NCBI GenBank assembly: GCA_022842185.1
Contig: JALHQB010000006.1
Span: 1-64,000 of the forward strand
Source of the DNA: Acetobacteraceae bacterium
GTDB lineage: Bacteria; Pseudomonadota; Alphaproteobacteria; Acetobacterales; Acetobacteraceae
Length of the DNA: 64,000 bases
Direction of reading: 5' to 3'
The notes beneath the pieces were generated by a model, which was not told where the DNA came from, did no database searches, and saw only the letters and a list, made by a program, of their open reading frames with translations. The translations under genes and the position numbers were made by a program. This document shows positions 42,341 to 52,524 of this stretch, piece by piece; positions within the stretch are counted from its first letter, which is position 1, and every line of letters begins with the position of its first letter.

Positions 42341-43105
42341 CTAAAGACTGAACCTTTCGCCAAGGTAGACGCGGCGGACGCCTTCATGCGCGACGATGTC
42401 GCGCGGGCTGCCCTCCATCAGCACCTGGCCGTCATGCAGGATGTAGGCGCGGTCGATGATCTCCAGCGTCTCGCGCACATTGTGGTCGGTGATCAGCACA
42501 CCGATGCCGCGATCCTTGAGATGCTTGACCAGGTCGCGGATCTCCCCGACCGCGATCGGGTCGATGCCGGCCAGCGGTTCGTCCAGCAGGATGTAGGACG
42601 GGTGGGTCGCCAGCGCGCGGGCGATCTCGCAGCGGCGGCGTTCACCGCCCGACAAGGCCAGCGCCGGCGCGCGGCGCAGATGGGAGATGCCGAATTCCGC
42701 CAGCAGCGCATCGAGCATCTGCTCGCGCCGGTCGCGCAGCGGTTCCACCACTTCGAGTGCCGCGCGGATGTTGTCCTCGACGTTCAGGCCGCGAAAGATC
42801 GACGCTTCCTGCGGCAGGTAGCCCAGGCCGAGCCGCGCGCGCCGGTACATCGGCAGCGTGGTCACGTCGTGCCCGTCCATCATCACCTGGCCCTCATCGG
42901 GATGCACCAGGCCGGTGATCATGTAGAAGGTCGTGGTCTTGCCGGCACCGTTGGGGCCGAGCAATCCCACTGCCTCCCCTCGCTTGACCGAGATCGACAC
43001 GTTGCGCACGACGGGCCGCTTCTTGTAGCGCTTGCCGAGGCCACGGGCGACCAGCCCGCCGGTGGGCACGGCGCCGTCCACGACGCGCAGGGAGGCGTCG
43101 CTCAT
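42341..43105 (-). CDS. lptB: LPS export ABC transporter ATP-binding protein
   Basis: 254 residues. The ATPase of the LptB2FG complex that extracts lipopolysaccharide from the inner membrane. Walker [10 protein letters not shown] (residues 50-58), Q-loop [11 protein letters not shown], signature [16 protein letters not shown], Walker [17 protein letters not shown] and the switch histidine in LITDHNV are all present. The first 17 residues are a non-conserved leader. It overlaps the lptA gene by 4 nt. Confidence 0.97.
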   Translation of the reverse strand: MSDASLRVVDGAVPTGGLVARGLGKRYKKRPVVRNVSISVKRGEAVGLLGPNGAGKTTTFYMITGLVHPDEGQVMMDGHDVTTLPMYRRARLGLGYLPQEASIFRGLNVEDNIRAALEVVEPLRDRREQMLDALLAEFGISHLRRAPALALSGGERRRCEIARALATHPSYILLDEPLAGIDPIAVGEIRDLVKHLKDRGIGVLITDHNVRETLEIIDRAYILHDGQVLMEGSPRDIVAHEGVRRVYLGERFSL

Positions 43106-44058
43106 TGCGCCGGTTCCGGCTGCGGCGTCGGCTGCGGGCCGGGCAGGGGCTGGCCCTGCTGCGGCACGACGAGGCCCTGCACCCGCGCCCCGGGGGCCGA
43201 GACGAGCCGCGCGACGCCCGTCTTCATGTTCACGATGGCTTCCTGACCGGTCAGTGTGTTGTCCCCGCGGGTGATGCGCACGGCGCCAAGCAGGCGCGCC
43301 ATGCCGGAATTCGGATTGTAGACGGCACGGTCGCCGCGCACGACTTCCTCGGCGGTGCGGATATCGACATTGCCATAGGCCTCGACCCGTTCGATGGAAG
43401 AAGGCTGCGTACCCTCGGGCTGGCCGGGCAGCACCGCGGCGGGCTGGGCGCGCGGCGGCTGCGCGGCGGCCGTCGCACCCGGGGCGGCGTTCTCGACGAA
43501 ATAGGCGACCAGCGTATCGGCGCGCACGCGCCGTCCGTCATTGGTCACCACCACGGCGTTGCCCCGCGCCACCGCCATGCGGCGCTGCGCCCAGTATTCG
43601 ATGCTGTCGCGCGCCGTCAGCGTGTTGTCGGGGGTGATGAGGCGGAGGTTGCCGCCGGTCATCACCATGACCGCCTGGTCCATGTCATAGACGGCCCGAT
43701 CGCCCTCGGCGCGGTCGGTCGCCGAGGTGACGACGACATTGCCCTCGGCCTCCAGGCGCCAGATCTCGCCACCGCCGGTCGGGCCGTCGGTGGTCGGACG
43801 CTGGGCGGCGGGGGCTTCCCCGCCACGGGGGCGATAACGCGCGACCAGCCGGTCGGCATCGACGGTGACGCCGCCGCGCGTCGCGCGTGCCTGCCCGCGG
43901 GCGATCACCACCTGGTCCTGCTGGCGCCATTCGATGCCATCGACGGCGGTGACCTCGATCGGCCCGCCCTGGCTGAGGTCGATGCCCTGCGCGATGGCTG
44001 CCGAGGACAGCAGCGCGGCCGCAAGGCCAAGGATGGTCCGTCGCATCGTCGGGATCAC
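43102..44058 (-). CDS. lptA: LPS transport periplasmic protein LptA (OstA-like)
   Basis: 318 residues, longer than E. coli LptA (about 185). A signal peptide ([20 protein letters not shown]) precedes OstA-type beta-jellyroll repeats: [20 protein letters not shown], then [25 protein letters not shown], then [21 protein letters not shown] proline- and glutamine-rich stretch interrupts the second half and the tail is proline-rich. LptA bridges the inner- and outer-membrane Lpt complexes. ATG 44058 overlaps the lptC stop; an internal ATG at 44046 is the alternative. Confidence 0.92.
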   Translation of the reverse strand: MIPTMRRTILGLAAALLSSAAIAQGIDLSQGGPIEVTAVDGIEWRQQDQVVIARGQARATRGGVTVDADRLVARYRPRGGEAPAAQRPTTDGPTGGGEIWRLEAEGNVVVTSATDRAEGDRAVYDMDQAVMVMTGGNLRLITPDNTLTARDSIEYWAQRRMAVARGNAVVVTNDGRRVRADTLVAYFVENAAPGATAAAQPPRAQPAAVLPGQPEGTQPSSIERVEAYGNVDIRTAEEVVRGDRAVYNPNSGMARLLGAVRITRGDNTLTGQEAIVNMKTGVARLVSAPGARVQGLVVPQQGQPLPGPQPTPQPEPAQ

Positions 44059-44777
44059 TGCCCGCCCTCCAGCACGGCGCGGGAGCGCCCGGTGAAGATC
44101 ACCACCTGGCCGCGTTCGGTCAGGCGAAAGCCCTCGCTGACCAGCGTGCCAAAGGGGCCCTGCGCGGCCACCGGCTTGTCACCGGATGCCGAACCTTCCT
44201 GCAACTGCACCTCCGCCGCGGCGGTGACCAGCAGATTGCCACCATCCTGCCACAGCGTGACATCGCCCCACAGGTCCAGCCGGTGCCGCCCCTTGTCGAA
44301 GCGGCCATCATTGGATTCCAGCAGGACCCAGCTGCCATCGGTCAGCAGCACATCGGCGCGGGGGCGGTCGAGATCGACGATGTCGGCGTTCTCGGTCTGC
44401 GTCGCGACATCGGCGGTCACGGTGAAGGGGCGATTTTCTTCGTCGAGGCCCTGGTAGCGCGGATCCATCAGCCGCACCGCGTCGGGCTGGGTCTGGATGA
44501 CGCGGCGGAAGGACACCCGGGCGCGGTCCTCCATCCGGTCCAGTTCCGGCCAGACCGCGATCGCCAGCAGCAGCCCCACGCCGGCAAGGGGCAGCAGCCA
44601 CTTCCCCAGCTGCACCGCGACGCGCCGCCGGGCGATCTGCCCGGCCGAGGGCGTCCAGCGGCTGCGCGAGGGCGGCAGCATATGGCGTGAGGCGACGGCG
44701 GCCGAGCGGTCGGCCACCGCGCGCAGGGGGACGGCCGGTGCCGGCGGTGCCGCCCGGGGCTCGTCCCGGCCGGTCAC
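44055..44777 (-). CDS. lptC: LPS export membrane protein LptC
   Basis: 240 residues. A bitopic inner-membrane protein passing LPS from LptBFG to LptA. The cytosolic N-terminal extension is long (about 60 residues). The membrane helix is WLLPLAGVGLLLAIAVWPEL and the periplasmic domain has PRYQGLDEENRPFTVTADVA. The late TLVSEGFRLTERGQVVIFTG stretch fits the C-terminal strands. It overlaps lptA downstream and kdsD upstream by 4 nt each. Confidence 0.9.
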   Translation of the reverse strand: MTGRDEPRAAPPAPAVPLRAVADRSAAVASRHMLPPSRSRWTPSAGQIARRRVAVQLGKWLLPLAGVGLLLAIAVWPELDRMEDRARVSFRRVIQTQPDAVRLMDPRYQGLDEENRPFTVTADVATQTENADIVDLDRPRADVLLTDGSWVLLESNDGRFDKGRHRLDLWGDVTLWQDGGNLLVTAAAEVQLQEGSASGDKPVAAQGPFGTLVSEGFRLTERGQVVIFTGRSRAVLEGGQ

Positions 44778-45760
44778 GCGACCCCGGCCCGCAGCAGGTC
44801 GTGGATGTGCAGGATGCCGATGGGACGCGCCTGCTCATCGACCACGAACAGGGTGGTGATGGTGCGGGTGTTCATCTCGTGCAGGGCTTCGGCCGCCAAT
44901 GTGTCGGGGCCGACGGTGCGCGGGCCGCGGGTCATCACATCCGCCGCGCTGCGCGTCAGCAGCGCATCGACGCCGCCGGTCTCCAGGCTGCGGCGGAGGT
45001 CGCCATCGGTGATGATGCCGAGCAAGGTGCCATCGGCGCCCTGCACGCCGAGGCAGCCGAAGCGCCGCGCCGTCATCGCCACGATGGCGGCATCCATTCG
45101 TGTCTCAGGCGGAGCGAGCGGCAGTTCGGCTGCGCCGTGCATCAGGTCCCGCACGCGCGACAGACGCGCGCCCAACTTGCCGCCCGGGTGGAACACCCGG
45201 AAATCGGCGGCGGTGAAGCCACGGCGCGTCAGCAGCGCCACCGCGATGGCATCGCCCAGGGCCAGTTGCATGGTGGTGGAGGTGGTGGGCGCGAGGCCCA
45301 TCGGACAGGCCTCCTGCGCTTCGGGCAGCACCAGCGCGACATCCGCCGCGCGGGCCAGCGTGCTGCCGGGCCGCCCGGTGATGCCCACCAGCGGCAGGCC
45401 GAAGCGCTTGGCATGGCTGACAAGGTCGGCGAGTTCCGGGGTTTCCCCCGAATTGGACAGCGCCAGCACCGCGTCGCCGGCGACGATCATGCCGAGGTCG
45501 CCATGGGAGGCCTCGGCCGGGTGGACGAACAGCGCGGGCGTGCCGGTCGAGGCCATGGTCGCGGCGATCTTGCGCGCGACATGGCCGGACTTGCCCATGC
45601 CGGAGACGACGACCCGCCCCGACGCTGCGCTGGACAGCAGCGACACGGCCTGGGCGAAGCGGTCATCGAGACTGGCCGCCAGCGCTGTGAGGGCTTCGGA
45701 TTCGAGCGCCAGAACCTGTCGGGCGACGGCGAGATCGGGGTGGGGAATGGACGTGTTCAC
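44774..45760 (-). CDS. kdsD: D-arabinose-5-phosphate isomerase (KpsF/GutQ family)
   Basis: 328 residues. Interconverts ribulose-5-phosphate and arabinose-5-phosphate, the first step to Kdo for LPS. A SIS sugar-isomerase domain (about 30-190) shows GRVVVSGMGKSGHVARKIA, HPAEASHGDLGMI and LALSNSGETPELADLV. Two CBS domains occupy 205-328 (CLGVQGADGTLLGIITDGDL; TRTITTLFVVDEQARPIGIL). First gene of the kdsD-lptC-lptA-lptB-rpoN-hpf series. The upstream 140 bp hold an AT patch (CAATAAAAGCC) likely to be promoter DNA. Confidence 0.95.
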   Translation of the reverse strand: MNTSIPHPDLAVARQVLALESEALTALAASLDDRFAQAVSLLSSAASGRVVVSGMGKSGHVARKIAATMASTGTPALFVHPAEASHGDLGMIVAGDAVLALSNSGETPELADLVSHAKRFGLPLVGITGRPGSTLARAADVALVLPEAQEACPMGLAPTTSTTMQLALGDAIAVALLTRRGFTAADFRVFHPGGKLGARLSRVRDLMHGAAELPLAPPETRMDAAIVAMTARRFGCLGVQGADGTLLGIITDGDLRRSLETGGVDALLTRSAADVMTRGPRTVGPDTLAAEALHEMNTRTITTLFVVDEQARPIGILHIHDLLRAGVA

Positions 45761-45904
45761 CGCGTCTGTATGGTGCCGCGGGACCGCAGGGTCAATAAAA
45801 GCCGCCGCGTTTAATCAAGAACCGTGCCAGGGCGGTTTTGCGGCCGGGCCAGCGGTTGGGCCGCACGTCGCGGGCGACCCTGGTGGGTTGTGTTGCGGCC
45901 GGCG

Positions 45905-46411
45905 TCAAATCCGCCGGGCACAAGCCAGGAAGGCATTCGTGACCGAACGCGTGCCGCGCAGGTCGGCGCTCCAGGGTGCGACATTCTCGCCCGGGAAGGT
46001 CACCTGCATCCGGTTGCCGAGCGCGAAGGCGCGGACGAAATTGATGAAATTGTCAAAGGCGCCGCGATAGGACCCTTCGATCATGTCGGTGCGCGACGTG
46101 CCGGTGTAGTTCAGCTCCGCGCGGCGGTTGTCGATGGCGATGACGATGCGTCCGGTCGCCGCCTGGCGGACGTTCCAGCTGCGGTCGCCAATCTGGACGA
46201 AGCCGTGCAGCGCGCCGCTGAGGCGTTCGAGCTTGATCCAGAAGAAACGGCCCTGCGAATTCGCTTCCGTGCCCATGCCGCAGAGCTGGCCGTTCCCGCT
46301 TTCCGCGATGTAGGCGACCCAGCCATTGACGGCGGCGAGGTTGCGGACCTGCGCCGAGGCGGGCGCGGCCATGGCGAGGGTGGCCACCAGGGCCAGGACA
46401 AGTCGGCGCAC
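45905..46411 (-). CDS. Secreted protein of unknown function
   Basis: 168 residues with a clear Sec signal peptide (RRLVLALVATLAMAAPASAQ, cleavage after Ala20 or Gln21). The mature part looks beta-rich (ERLSGALHGFVQIGDRSWNV; RIVIAIDNRRAELNYTGTSR) and ends FLACARRI. Two cysteines could form a disulfide. No named family is recognised. ATG 46411. It stands alone between kdsD and gltB on the same strand. Confidence 0.72.
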   Translation of the reverse strand: MRRLVLALVATLAMAAPASAQVRNLAAVNGWVAYIAESGNGQLCGMGTEANSQGRFFWIKLERLSGALHGFVQIGDRSWNVRQAATGRIVIAIDNRRAELNYTGTSRTDMIEGSYRGAFDNFINFVRAFALGNRMQVTFPGENVAPWSADLRGTRSVTNAFLACARRI

Positions 46412-46497
46412 GGCACGGCTCCCTTCCTGCGACGGGCGGGCTGCGCGTCGGTCAGGGCAAGATTAACGCGCCGTCATGGAAACGGAAGATGCCGTTG

Positions 46498-46529
46498 CGT
46501 CGCCGGGTGAAGCGATTCACCCGGCGACG
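46498..46529 (-). terminator. 14-bp perfect hairpin downstream of gltB
   Basis: CGTCGCCGGGTGAA (46498-46511) pairs exactly with TTCACCCGGCGACG (46516-46529) around four bases, 10 bp after the gltB stop. A T run is absent on the minus strand, so it may stop or protect the transcript with Rho. Confidence 0.6.
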
Positions 46530-46538
46530 TGCGCCACA

Positions 46539-49500
46539 TCACTCCGCGGCGATGGCCGCGGCCTCGGACATCGGCACCGGCAGGTAGGTCAGGAATTCGC
46601 GCGGCACGACATGCCAGAAGCGACCGCGTTCCACCGCCCATTCGTTCAGCAGGCGGGCGGCGAACCGGCTGCCGGTCTCCGCCACGTGCCGGGCGATCAG
46701 GTCGCACAGCACGCCTTCCCAATGCGGGTGGGCCAGGCGCGCCCAGACCAGCGTCTCCGGATTCACCCGCACGCCGAAAGTGTCGTCGGCGTCATAGACG
46801 AAGGCCTGGCCGCCGGTGAAGCCGGCGCCGAAATTGTCGCCCACGGACCCAAGGATGGCGACCGTGCCACCCGTCATGTACTCGCAGCCATTGGCGCCAC
46901 AGCCTTCGACCACGGCGGTCGCGCCCGAATTGCGCACCGCGAAGCGTTCGCCCGCCTGGCCGGCGGCGAACAGCTCGCCGGCCGTAGCGCCATACAGGCA
47001 GGTGTTGCCGATGATGGTGTTCTCGTTCCACACCAGCGGCGAGGACGGCGCCGGCCGCACCACGATGGATGCGCCCGACAGACCCTTGCCGACATAGTCG
47101 TTGGCGTCGCCGAACACTTCCAGCTTCAGCCCGCGCACCGCGAAGGCGCCGAGCGACTGCCCTGCCGTGCCACGCAGCCGCACGGTCAGATGGCCCGATT
47201 GCAGCCCGGACATCCCGAATTGCCGCGTGATGCGCGACGACACCTTGGTGCCGATGGCACGATGGGTGTTCCGGATGTTGTACTGCAGCTGCATCTTCTC
47301 GCCGTGGCGGAACAGCGCCTCGGCGTCCTGCAGCATCTCGGCGTCCAGCGTCTCCGGCACCTCGTTGCGACCTTCCAGCGTGCAATACGCCGCATGCGGG
47401 CCGGCATCGGCCTGCACCAGCAGCGGATTGAGGTCGAGGTCGTCGAGATCCTCCGACCCGCGGCTGACCTGCTGCAACAGGTCGGTGCGTCCGATCACAT
47501 CGGTCAGTTTGCGGAAGCCGAGGGCGGCGATGATCTCGCGCACTTCTTCCGCCACGAAGGAGAAGAGGTTGATCACCTTCTCCGGCGTACCGGTGAACTT
47601 CTCGCGCAGGGCTTCATCCTGCACGCAGACGCCGACGGGGCAGGTGTTGGAATGGCACTGGCGGACCATGATGCAGCCCATCGCTACCAGCGAAGCGGTG
47701 CCGATGCCGAATTCCTCCGCCCCCAGCATCGCCGCGATCACCACGTCCCGCCCCGTCTTGAGGCCGCCATCCGTGCGCAGCTTCACCCGATGGCGCAGCC
47801 GGTTCAGCTGCAACACCTGATGGGTCTCGGACAGCCCCATCTCCCAGGGCAGGCCGGCATATTTGATGGAGGATTGCGGCGAGGCCCCCGTGCCGCCGGA
47901 ATGGCCGGAGACCAGGATCGCATCCGCCATGGCCTTGGCCACGCCCGCGGCAATCGTGCCGATGCCCGACCGCGACACCAGCTTCACGCAAACCGACGCA
48001 TCCGGGTTGATCTGCTTCAGGTCATAGATGAGCTGGGCGAGATCCTCGATCGAATAGATGTCGTGATGCGGCGGCGGGGAGATCAGCATCACCCCCGGCG
48101 TCGAATGGCGCAGCTTGGCGATCAGCCCGGTCACCTTGAAGCCGGGCAGCTGCCCGCCCTCGCCGGGCTTGGCACCCTGGGCGACCTTGATCTCGATCTC
48201 GCGACAGTTGTTCAGGTACTCGGCAGTGACGCCGAAGCGGCCCGAGGCGATCTGCTTGATGGCGGAATTGGCGTTGTCGCCATTCGGGCGCGGCTTGGCG
48301 CGCGCGGGGTCCTCGCCGCCCTCGCCGCTGTCCGACCGCGCGCCGATGCGGTTCATCGCGATCGACAGGGTCTCATGCGCCTCGGGGCTCAACGCGCCGA
48401 GCGAAATGCCCGGTGCCAACAACCGCTTGCGGATGGAGGTGATGCTCTCGACTTCCTCAAGCATCACCGGCGTGCGGCCTTCCATGCGGAAGTCCAGCAG
48501 GTCGCGCAGCGCCACCGGCGGCAGGCGCCGCACGGCCTCGGTGTAGCGCTTGTAGGTCTGGTAGCTGTCGGTCTCGACCGCCTTTTGCAGCGTGTGGATC
48601 AGGCTGCCGTCGAAGGCGTGGACCTCCCCACGGCGGCGCAGCTTGTACAGCCCGCCCACCGGCAGCGTGACCGCGCCGATCTGCCAGGCCTTGTCGTGCA
48701 GCGCGAGCAACCGCCGGGCGATGCCCGACAGGCCGATGCCCGAGATGCGCGACGGCGTGCCGGGGAAGAATTCCGCCACCAGCGCGCGCGACAGGCCGAT
48801 CGCCTCGAAATTCATGCCGCCGCGATAGGAGGACAGCACGCCGATGCCGATCTTGGACATGACCTTCAGCAGGCCCTTGTCCACTGCCTTCTTGTACTTC
48901 GCCACCGCCTGGCCGAGGCCGGCATTGCCGAACAGCCCGCGGCGATGGCGGTCGGCAATGCTCTCCTGCGCCAGGTACGCGTTCACCGTGGTGGCACCCG
49001 CGCCGATCAGCACGGCGAAGTAGTGCACATCCATGCATTCCGCGGCGCGCACATTCAGCGAGGTGAAGGTCCGCAACCCGTGCTTGATCAGATGCGTCTG
49101 CACCGCGCCGACCGCGAGGATCATCGGGATCGCGGCGCGTTCGGCGGACTGCGCCTCATCGGTCAGGATCACATGCGCGTGGCCGGACCGGACGCCTTCC
49201 TCGGCCTCGCGCCGGATGCGCTCGATCGCGCGCCGCAGGCCGGTCTCACCATCAGCCACTGGCCAGGTGCAATCCACGGTGCAGACCGTGCTGCCCATAT
49301 AGCCGACCATCGCGTCGAACTGCGCGTTCGACAGCACCGGGCTTTCCAGCATCAGCATGTCGCACTGGGACGGATCCTCATCGAGGATGTTGCCCAGATT
49401 GCCCAGCCGCGTCCGCAACGTCATCACCCGCGTCTCGCGCAGCGAATCGATGGGCGGGTTCGTCACCTGCGCGAAGGATTGCCGGAAATAATGGTGCAGG

Positions 49501-51077
49501 CCGCGATACTGCTCCGACAGCACGGCGATCGGCGTGTCGTCGCCCATCGAACCGAGCGCCTCGGCCGCCTCATCGGCCATCGGGTGCAGGATGCTTTCCA
49601 GCTCCTCCAGCGTGTAGCCCATCGCCAGCTGGCGGCGGCGCAGCTCCTCGGTGGCGAAGTTGGCGCGTTCGTCGCCCTCGGCCTTCACGATCTCATCGAT
49701 GCGCGTGGTGCGTTCGGTCCACTTGCCATAGGGCTTGCGCGCGGCCATCGCATCCTTCAGCGCGCCGTCCTCGTAGAACTTCGCCTCATCGAGATCGACA
49801 CCGATGCACTGGCCGGGGCCGACGCGGCCCTTCTGGATGATGCGGTCCTCGGCCACCTTCACCATGCCGGTCTCGGAGCCCACTATCAGCAGGCCATCGG
49901 TGGTGACGGTGTAGCGCATCGGGCGCAGCCCGTTGCGGTCCAGCCCGCCGATCACCCAGCGGCCATCGGTCGCGGCAATCGCGGCCGGCCCATCCCAGGG
50001 TTCCATCACCGCGTTGCAGTACATGAAGAATTCGCGGTGGTTGACCGGCATGGTCGCGTTGTTGCCGGTGCTCTCGGGGATCAGCATGGCCTTGGCCATC
50101 GGCGCGTCTCGCCCGCCACGCACCAGCAGCTCGAACACATTGTCCAGCGTCGCGGTGTCGGACCCACCCGCCTGCACGATCGGCTTCAGATCCTCCATGT
50201 ATTCGTCGAGCAGCGGATGCGACAGCCGCGTCTCATGGGACTTCATCCAGTTCGCGTTGCCGTGCAGCGTGTTGATCTCGCCATTATGGGCGAGCATGCG
50301 GAAGGGCTGCGCCAGCCGCCAGGTCGGGAAGGTGTTGGTGGAATACCGCTGGTGATAGATCGCGAAGCGCGACACGAAGCGGGCATCGAGCAGGTCCGGG
50401 TAGAATTCCGTCAGGCTCGCGGCGAGGAACATGCCCTTGTAGATCAGCGACCGCGCCGACAGCGAACACAGATACAGCTCAGGGATCTGCGTCGCGATCG
50501 CCTGCTTCTCGATCCGCCGGCGGATCACATACATATCGCGTTCGGCGGTCTCGATGTCGCGCTGCTCGGGGTCGAAGATCAGGATCTGCTCGATCTCGGG
50601 GCGCGTCGCATTGGCCTTCTCGCCGATGCAGGCGACGTTGATCGGCACCTGGCGCCAGCCATAGATGCTGTAGCCGGCGTTGAGGATCTCGGTCTCGATG
50701 ATCTGGCGGCAGCGTTCCTGCGCGCCGAGGTCGGTCTTGGGCAGGAATACCATGCCGACGGCGATGCGGCCCGGGCGCAGCCGGTCGCCGCCGCGTTCCA
50801 CGACTTCGGCGAAGAAGTCCTGCGGCACCTCGATATGGATGCCGGCACCGTCGCCGGTCTTGCCATCGGCATCGACAGCGCCGCGGTGCCACACCGCCTT
50901 CAGCGCATCGATGCCGGCCTGCACGACCTCACGCCGCGGCTTGCCGTCGATGGCAGCGACCAGGCCGACGCCGCAGGCGTCGTGCTCGGTCAGGTCCAGA
51001 TGCGCCGAGGCTTCCAGCGCGGTGCGGCCGGCGGCGAACGCGGTGACGAAATCAGTGCCGGATTCGATCTGCGACAT
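46539..51077 (-). CDS. gltB: Glutamate synthase (NADPH) large subunit
   Basis: 1512 residues. Transfers the glutamine amide to 2-oxoglutarate. The class II amidotransferase nucleophile is Cys35 in EHDACGVGLVAAIDG after a 34-residue propeptide. Further domains are a central domain, the FMN-binding synthase domain (KLVSRSGIGTIAAGVAKAMA; HSGGTGASPQSSIKYAGLPW), 3Fe-4S cysteines near GCIMVRQCHSNTCPVGVCVQ, and the C-terminal beta-helix (NGCEYMTGGTVAILG). The ATG at 51077 gives the family start. gltD lies 7 nt upstream, so the order is gltD-gltB. Confidence 0.97.
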   Translation of the reverse strand: MSQIESGTDFVTAFAAGRTALEASAHLDLTEHDACGVGLVAAIDGKPRREVVQAGIDALKAVWHRGAVDADGKTGDGAGIHIEVPQDFFAEVVERGGDRLRPGRIAVGMVFLPKTDLGAQERCRQIIETEILNAGYSIYGWRQVPINVACIGEKANATRPEIEQILIFDPEQRDIETAERDMYVIRRRIEKQAIATQIPELYLCSLSARSLIYKGMFLAASLTEFYPDLLDARFVSRFAIYHQRYSTNTFPTWRLAQPFRMLAHNGEINTLHGNANWMKSHETRLSHPLLDEYMEDLKPIVQAGGSDTATLDNVFELLVRGGRDAPMAKAMLIPESTGNNATMPVNHREFFMYCNAVMEPWDGPAAIAATDGRWVIGGLDRNGLRPMRYTVTTDGLLIVGSETGMVKVAEDRIIQKGRVGPGQCIGVDLDEAKFYEDGALKDAMAARKPYGKWTERTTRIDEIVKAEGDERANFATEELRRRQLAMGYTLEELESILHPMADEAAEALGSMGDDTPIAVLSEQYRGLHHYFRQSFAQVTNPPIDSLRETRVMTLRTRLGNLGNILDEDPSQCDMLMLESPVLSNAQFDAMVGYMGSTVCTVDCTWPVADGETGLRRAIERIRREAEEGVRSGHAHVILTDEAQSAERAAIPMILAVGAVQTHLIKHGLRTFTSLNVRAAECMDVHYFAVLIGAGATTVNAYLAQESIADRHRRGLFGNAGLGQAVAKYKKAVDKGLLKVMSKIGIGVLSSYRGGMNFEAIGLSRALVAEFFPGTPSRISGIGLSGIARRLLALHDKAWQIGAVTLPVGGLYKLRRRGEVHAFDGSLIHTLQKAVETDSYQTYKRYTEAVRRLPPVALRDLLDFRMEGRTPVMLEEVESITSIRKRLLAPGISLGALSPEAHETLSIAMNRIGARSDSGEGGEDPARAKPRPNGDNANSAIKQIASGRFGVTAEYLNNCREIEIKVAQGAKPGEGGQLPGFKVTGLIAKLRHSTPGVMLISPPPHHDIYSIEDLAQLIYDLKQINPDASVCVKLVSRSGIGTIAAGVAKAMADAILVSGHSGGTGASPQSSIKYAGLPWEMGLSETHQVLQLNRLRHRVKLRTDGGLKTGRDVVIAAMLGAEEFGIGTASLVAMGCIMVRQCHSNTCPVGVCVQDEALREKFTGTPEKVINLFSFVAEEVREIIAALGFRKLTDVIGRTDLLQQVSRGSEDLDDLDLNPLLVQADAGPHAAYCTLEGRNEVPETLDAEMLQDAEALFRHGEKMQLQYNIRNTHRAIGTKVSSRITRQFGMSGLQSGHLTVRLRGTAGQSLGAFAVRGLKLEVFGDANDYVGKGLSGASIVVRPAPSSPLVWNENTIIGNTCLYGATAGELFAAGQAGERFAVRNSGATAVVEGCGANGCEYMTGGTVAILGSVGDNFGAGFTGGQAFVYDADDTFGVRVNPETLVWARLAHPHWEGVLCDLIARHVAETGSRFAARLLNEWAVERGRFWHVVPREFLTYLPVPMSEAAAIAAE

Positions 51078-51084
51078 GGTGCCT

Positions 51085-52524
51085 TCACTCCGCCGCGATG
51101 GCCGGGCTTTCGCCCCGGGCCTGGATGTAGCTGTGGATCTGGTCGGCGGCATCGCGTCCGTCGCGGATGCCCCAAACGACCAGGGACGCGCCGCGCACGA
51201 TGTCACCGGCGGCGAAGACGCCGGGCAGCGGCGTCATCATGGTGCGGTAATCGACCTTCAGCGTGCCCCAGCGTGTCACCGCCAGCGCTGGCTCGCCGAA
51301 GGCGCCGGGCAGGTCCTCGGGGTCGAAGCCCAGTGCCTTGATCACCAGGTCGGCCGGCAGGTCGAAATGCGCGCCGGGGATCGGCTCCACCTGCTGGCGC
51401 CCGGTGGCATCGGGCAGGCCAAGATGCATGCGGCTGGCGCGCACGCCCTGCACATAGCCTTCGCCGGTGAAGGCGTCCGGCGCTGCGAGCCATTCGAAGC
51501 GCACGCCTTCTTCCTCGGCGTTCTTCACCTCACGCATCGAACCCGGCATGTTCGCCTTGTCGCGGCGATACAGGCAGGTGACCGAGGCCGCGTCCTGGCG
51601 CACCGCGGTGCGCACGCAATCCATCGCGGTATCACCGCCGCCGACCACGACGACATGCTTGCCGGCGGCATTCAGCGCGCCATTGTCGAAGTCCGGCACG
51701 TCATCGCCCAGGCCCTTGCGGTTGGACGCGATCAGGTAATCCAGCGCGGCGACGACGCCGGGCAGCCCTGCGCCGGGGTTGGTGATGTCGCGCGCCTTGT
51801 ACACGCCCGTGGCCACCAGCAGCGCATCATGCTTCGCGCGCAGGTCATCCAGCGTGATGTCCTGGCCGACCGCGACGTTCAGGCTGAAGACGATGCCGCC
51901 TTCCTCGTATTGCTTCTGCCGGCGCTGGACGATGTCCTTCTCCAGCTTGAAGTTCGGGATGCCGTAGATCATCAGCCCGCCGGCGCGGTCATGCCGGTCA
52001 TAGACGGTGACCTGGTATCCCATCACGCGAAGCCGTTCGGCCGCCGCCATGCCGGCGGGGCCGGCGCCGATGATGCCAACGGATTCACCGCGTTCCCGAA
52101 CCGCCTTGGGCGGCTTCACCCAGCCTTTCTCCCAGGCGGTATCGGTGATGTATTTTTCCACCGCGCCGATGGTGACCGAATCGAAGCCCTTCTCGATCAC
52201 GCAATTGCCTTCGCACAGCCGGTCCTGCGGGCAGACGCGGCCGCAGATCTCGGGGAAGGTGTTGGTCGCGGCGGCGATCTCATAGGCTTCTTCCAACCGC
52301 CCCTCGGCGGTCAGCTTCAGCCAATCCGGGATGTTGTTGTTCAGCGGGCAATGCACCTGGCAGAACGGCACGCCGCATTGTGAACAGCGGGACGCCTGGG
52401 TCGCTGCGGCTTCCTGGGCGAAAGGCTGGTACACCTCGGCCCAATCGGCGCGGCGCTGTCCGGCGTCGCGCTTGTCGGGCTGGCGCTGCTGCAGGCGGAC
52501 GAACTGGAGCATCTTTTCAGCCAT
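51085..52524 (-). CDS. gltD: Glutamate synthase (NADPH) small subunit
   Basis: 479 residues. Oxidises NADPH via FAD and passes electrons through iron-sulfur clusters to GltB. Cluster cysteines are C47, C50, C55 and C59 in RCSQCGVPFCQVHCP, with more in ICGRVCPQDRLCEGNC. FAD-binding is GIIGAGPAGMAAAERL; NADPH-binding is VVVGGGDTAMDCVRTA. The late GVFAAGDIVRGASLVVWGI is typical. ATG 52524 gives the normal MAEKMLQFVRL start. First gene of the operon. Its last residues (AIAAE) match those of GltB. Confidence 0.97.
   Translation of the reverse strand: MAEKMLQFVRLQQRQPDKRDAGQRRADWAEVYQPFAQEAAATQASRCSQCGVPFCQVHCPLNNNIPDWLKLTAEGRLEEAYEIAAATNTFPEICGRVCPQDRLCEGNCVIEKGFDSVTIGAVEKYITDTAWEKGWVKPPKAVRERGESVGIIGAGPAGMAAAERLRVMGYQVTVYDRHDRAGGLMIYGIPNFKLEKDIVQRRQKQYEEGGIVFSLNVAVGQDITLDDLRAKHDALLVATGVYKARDITNPGAGLPGVVAALDYLIASNRKGLGDDVPDFDNGALNAAGKHVVVVGGGDTAMDCVRTAVRQDAASVTCLYRRDKANMPGSMREVKNAEEEGVRFEWLAAPDAFTGEGYVQGVRASRMHLGLPDATGRQQVEPIPGAHFDLPADLVIKALGFDPEDLPGAFGEPALAVTRWGTLKVDYRTMMTPLPGVFAAGDIVRGASLVVWGIRDGRDAADQIHSYIQARGESPAIAAE

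Noticed and set aside
40718..43246. Long open frame antisense to rpoN and lptB
   Set aside because: Both minus-strand genes carry complete motifs (RpoN box, Walker A/B); the plus-strand frame has no recognisable domain.
46476..51341. A very long open frame (about 1600 codons) antisense to gltB
   Set aside because: It mirrors the high-GC third-position bias of gltB, is rich in His/Arg/Gln/Ala without domain order, and gltB has full family motifs.
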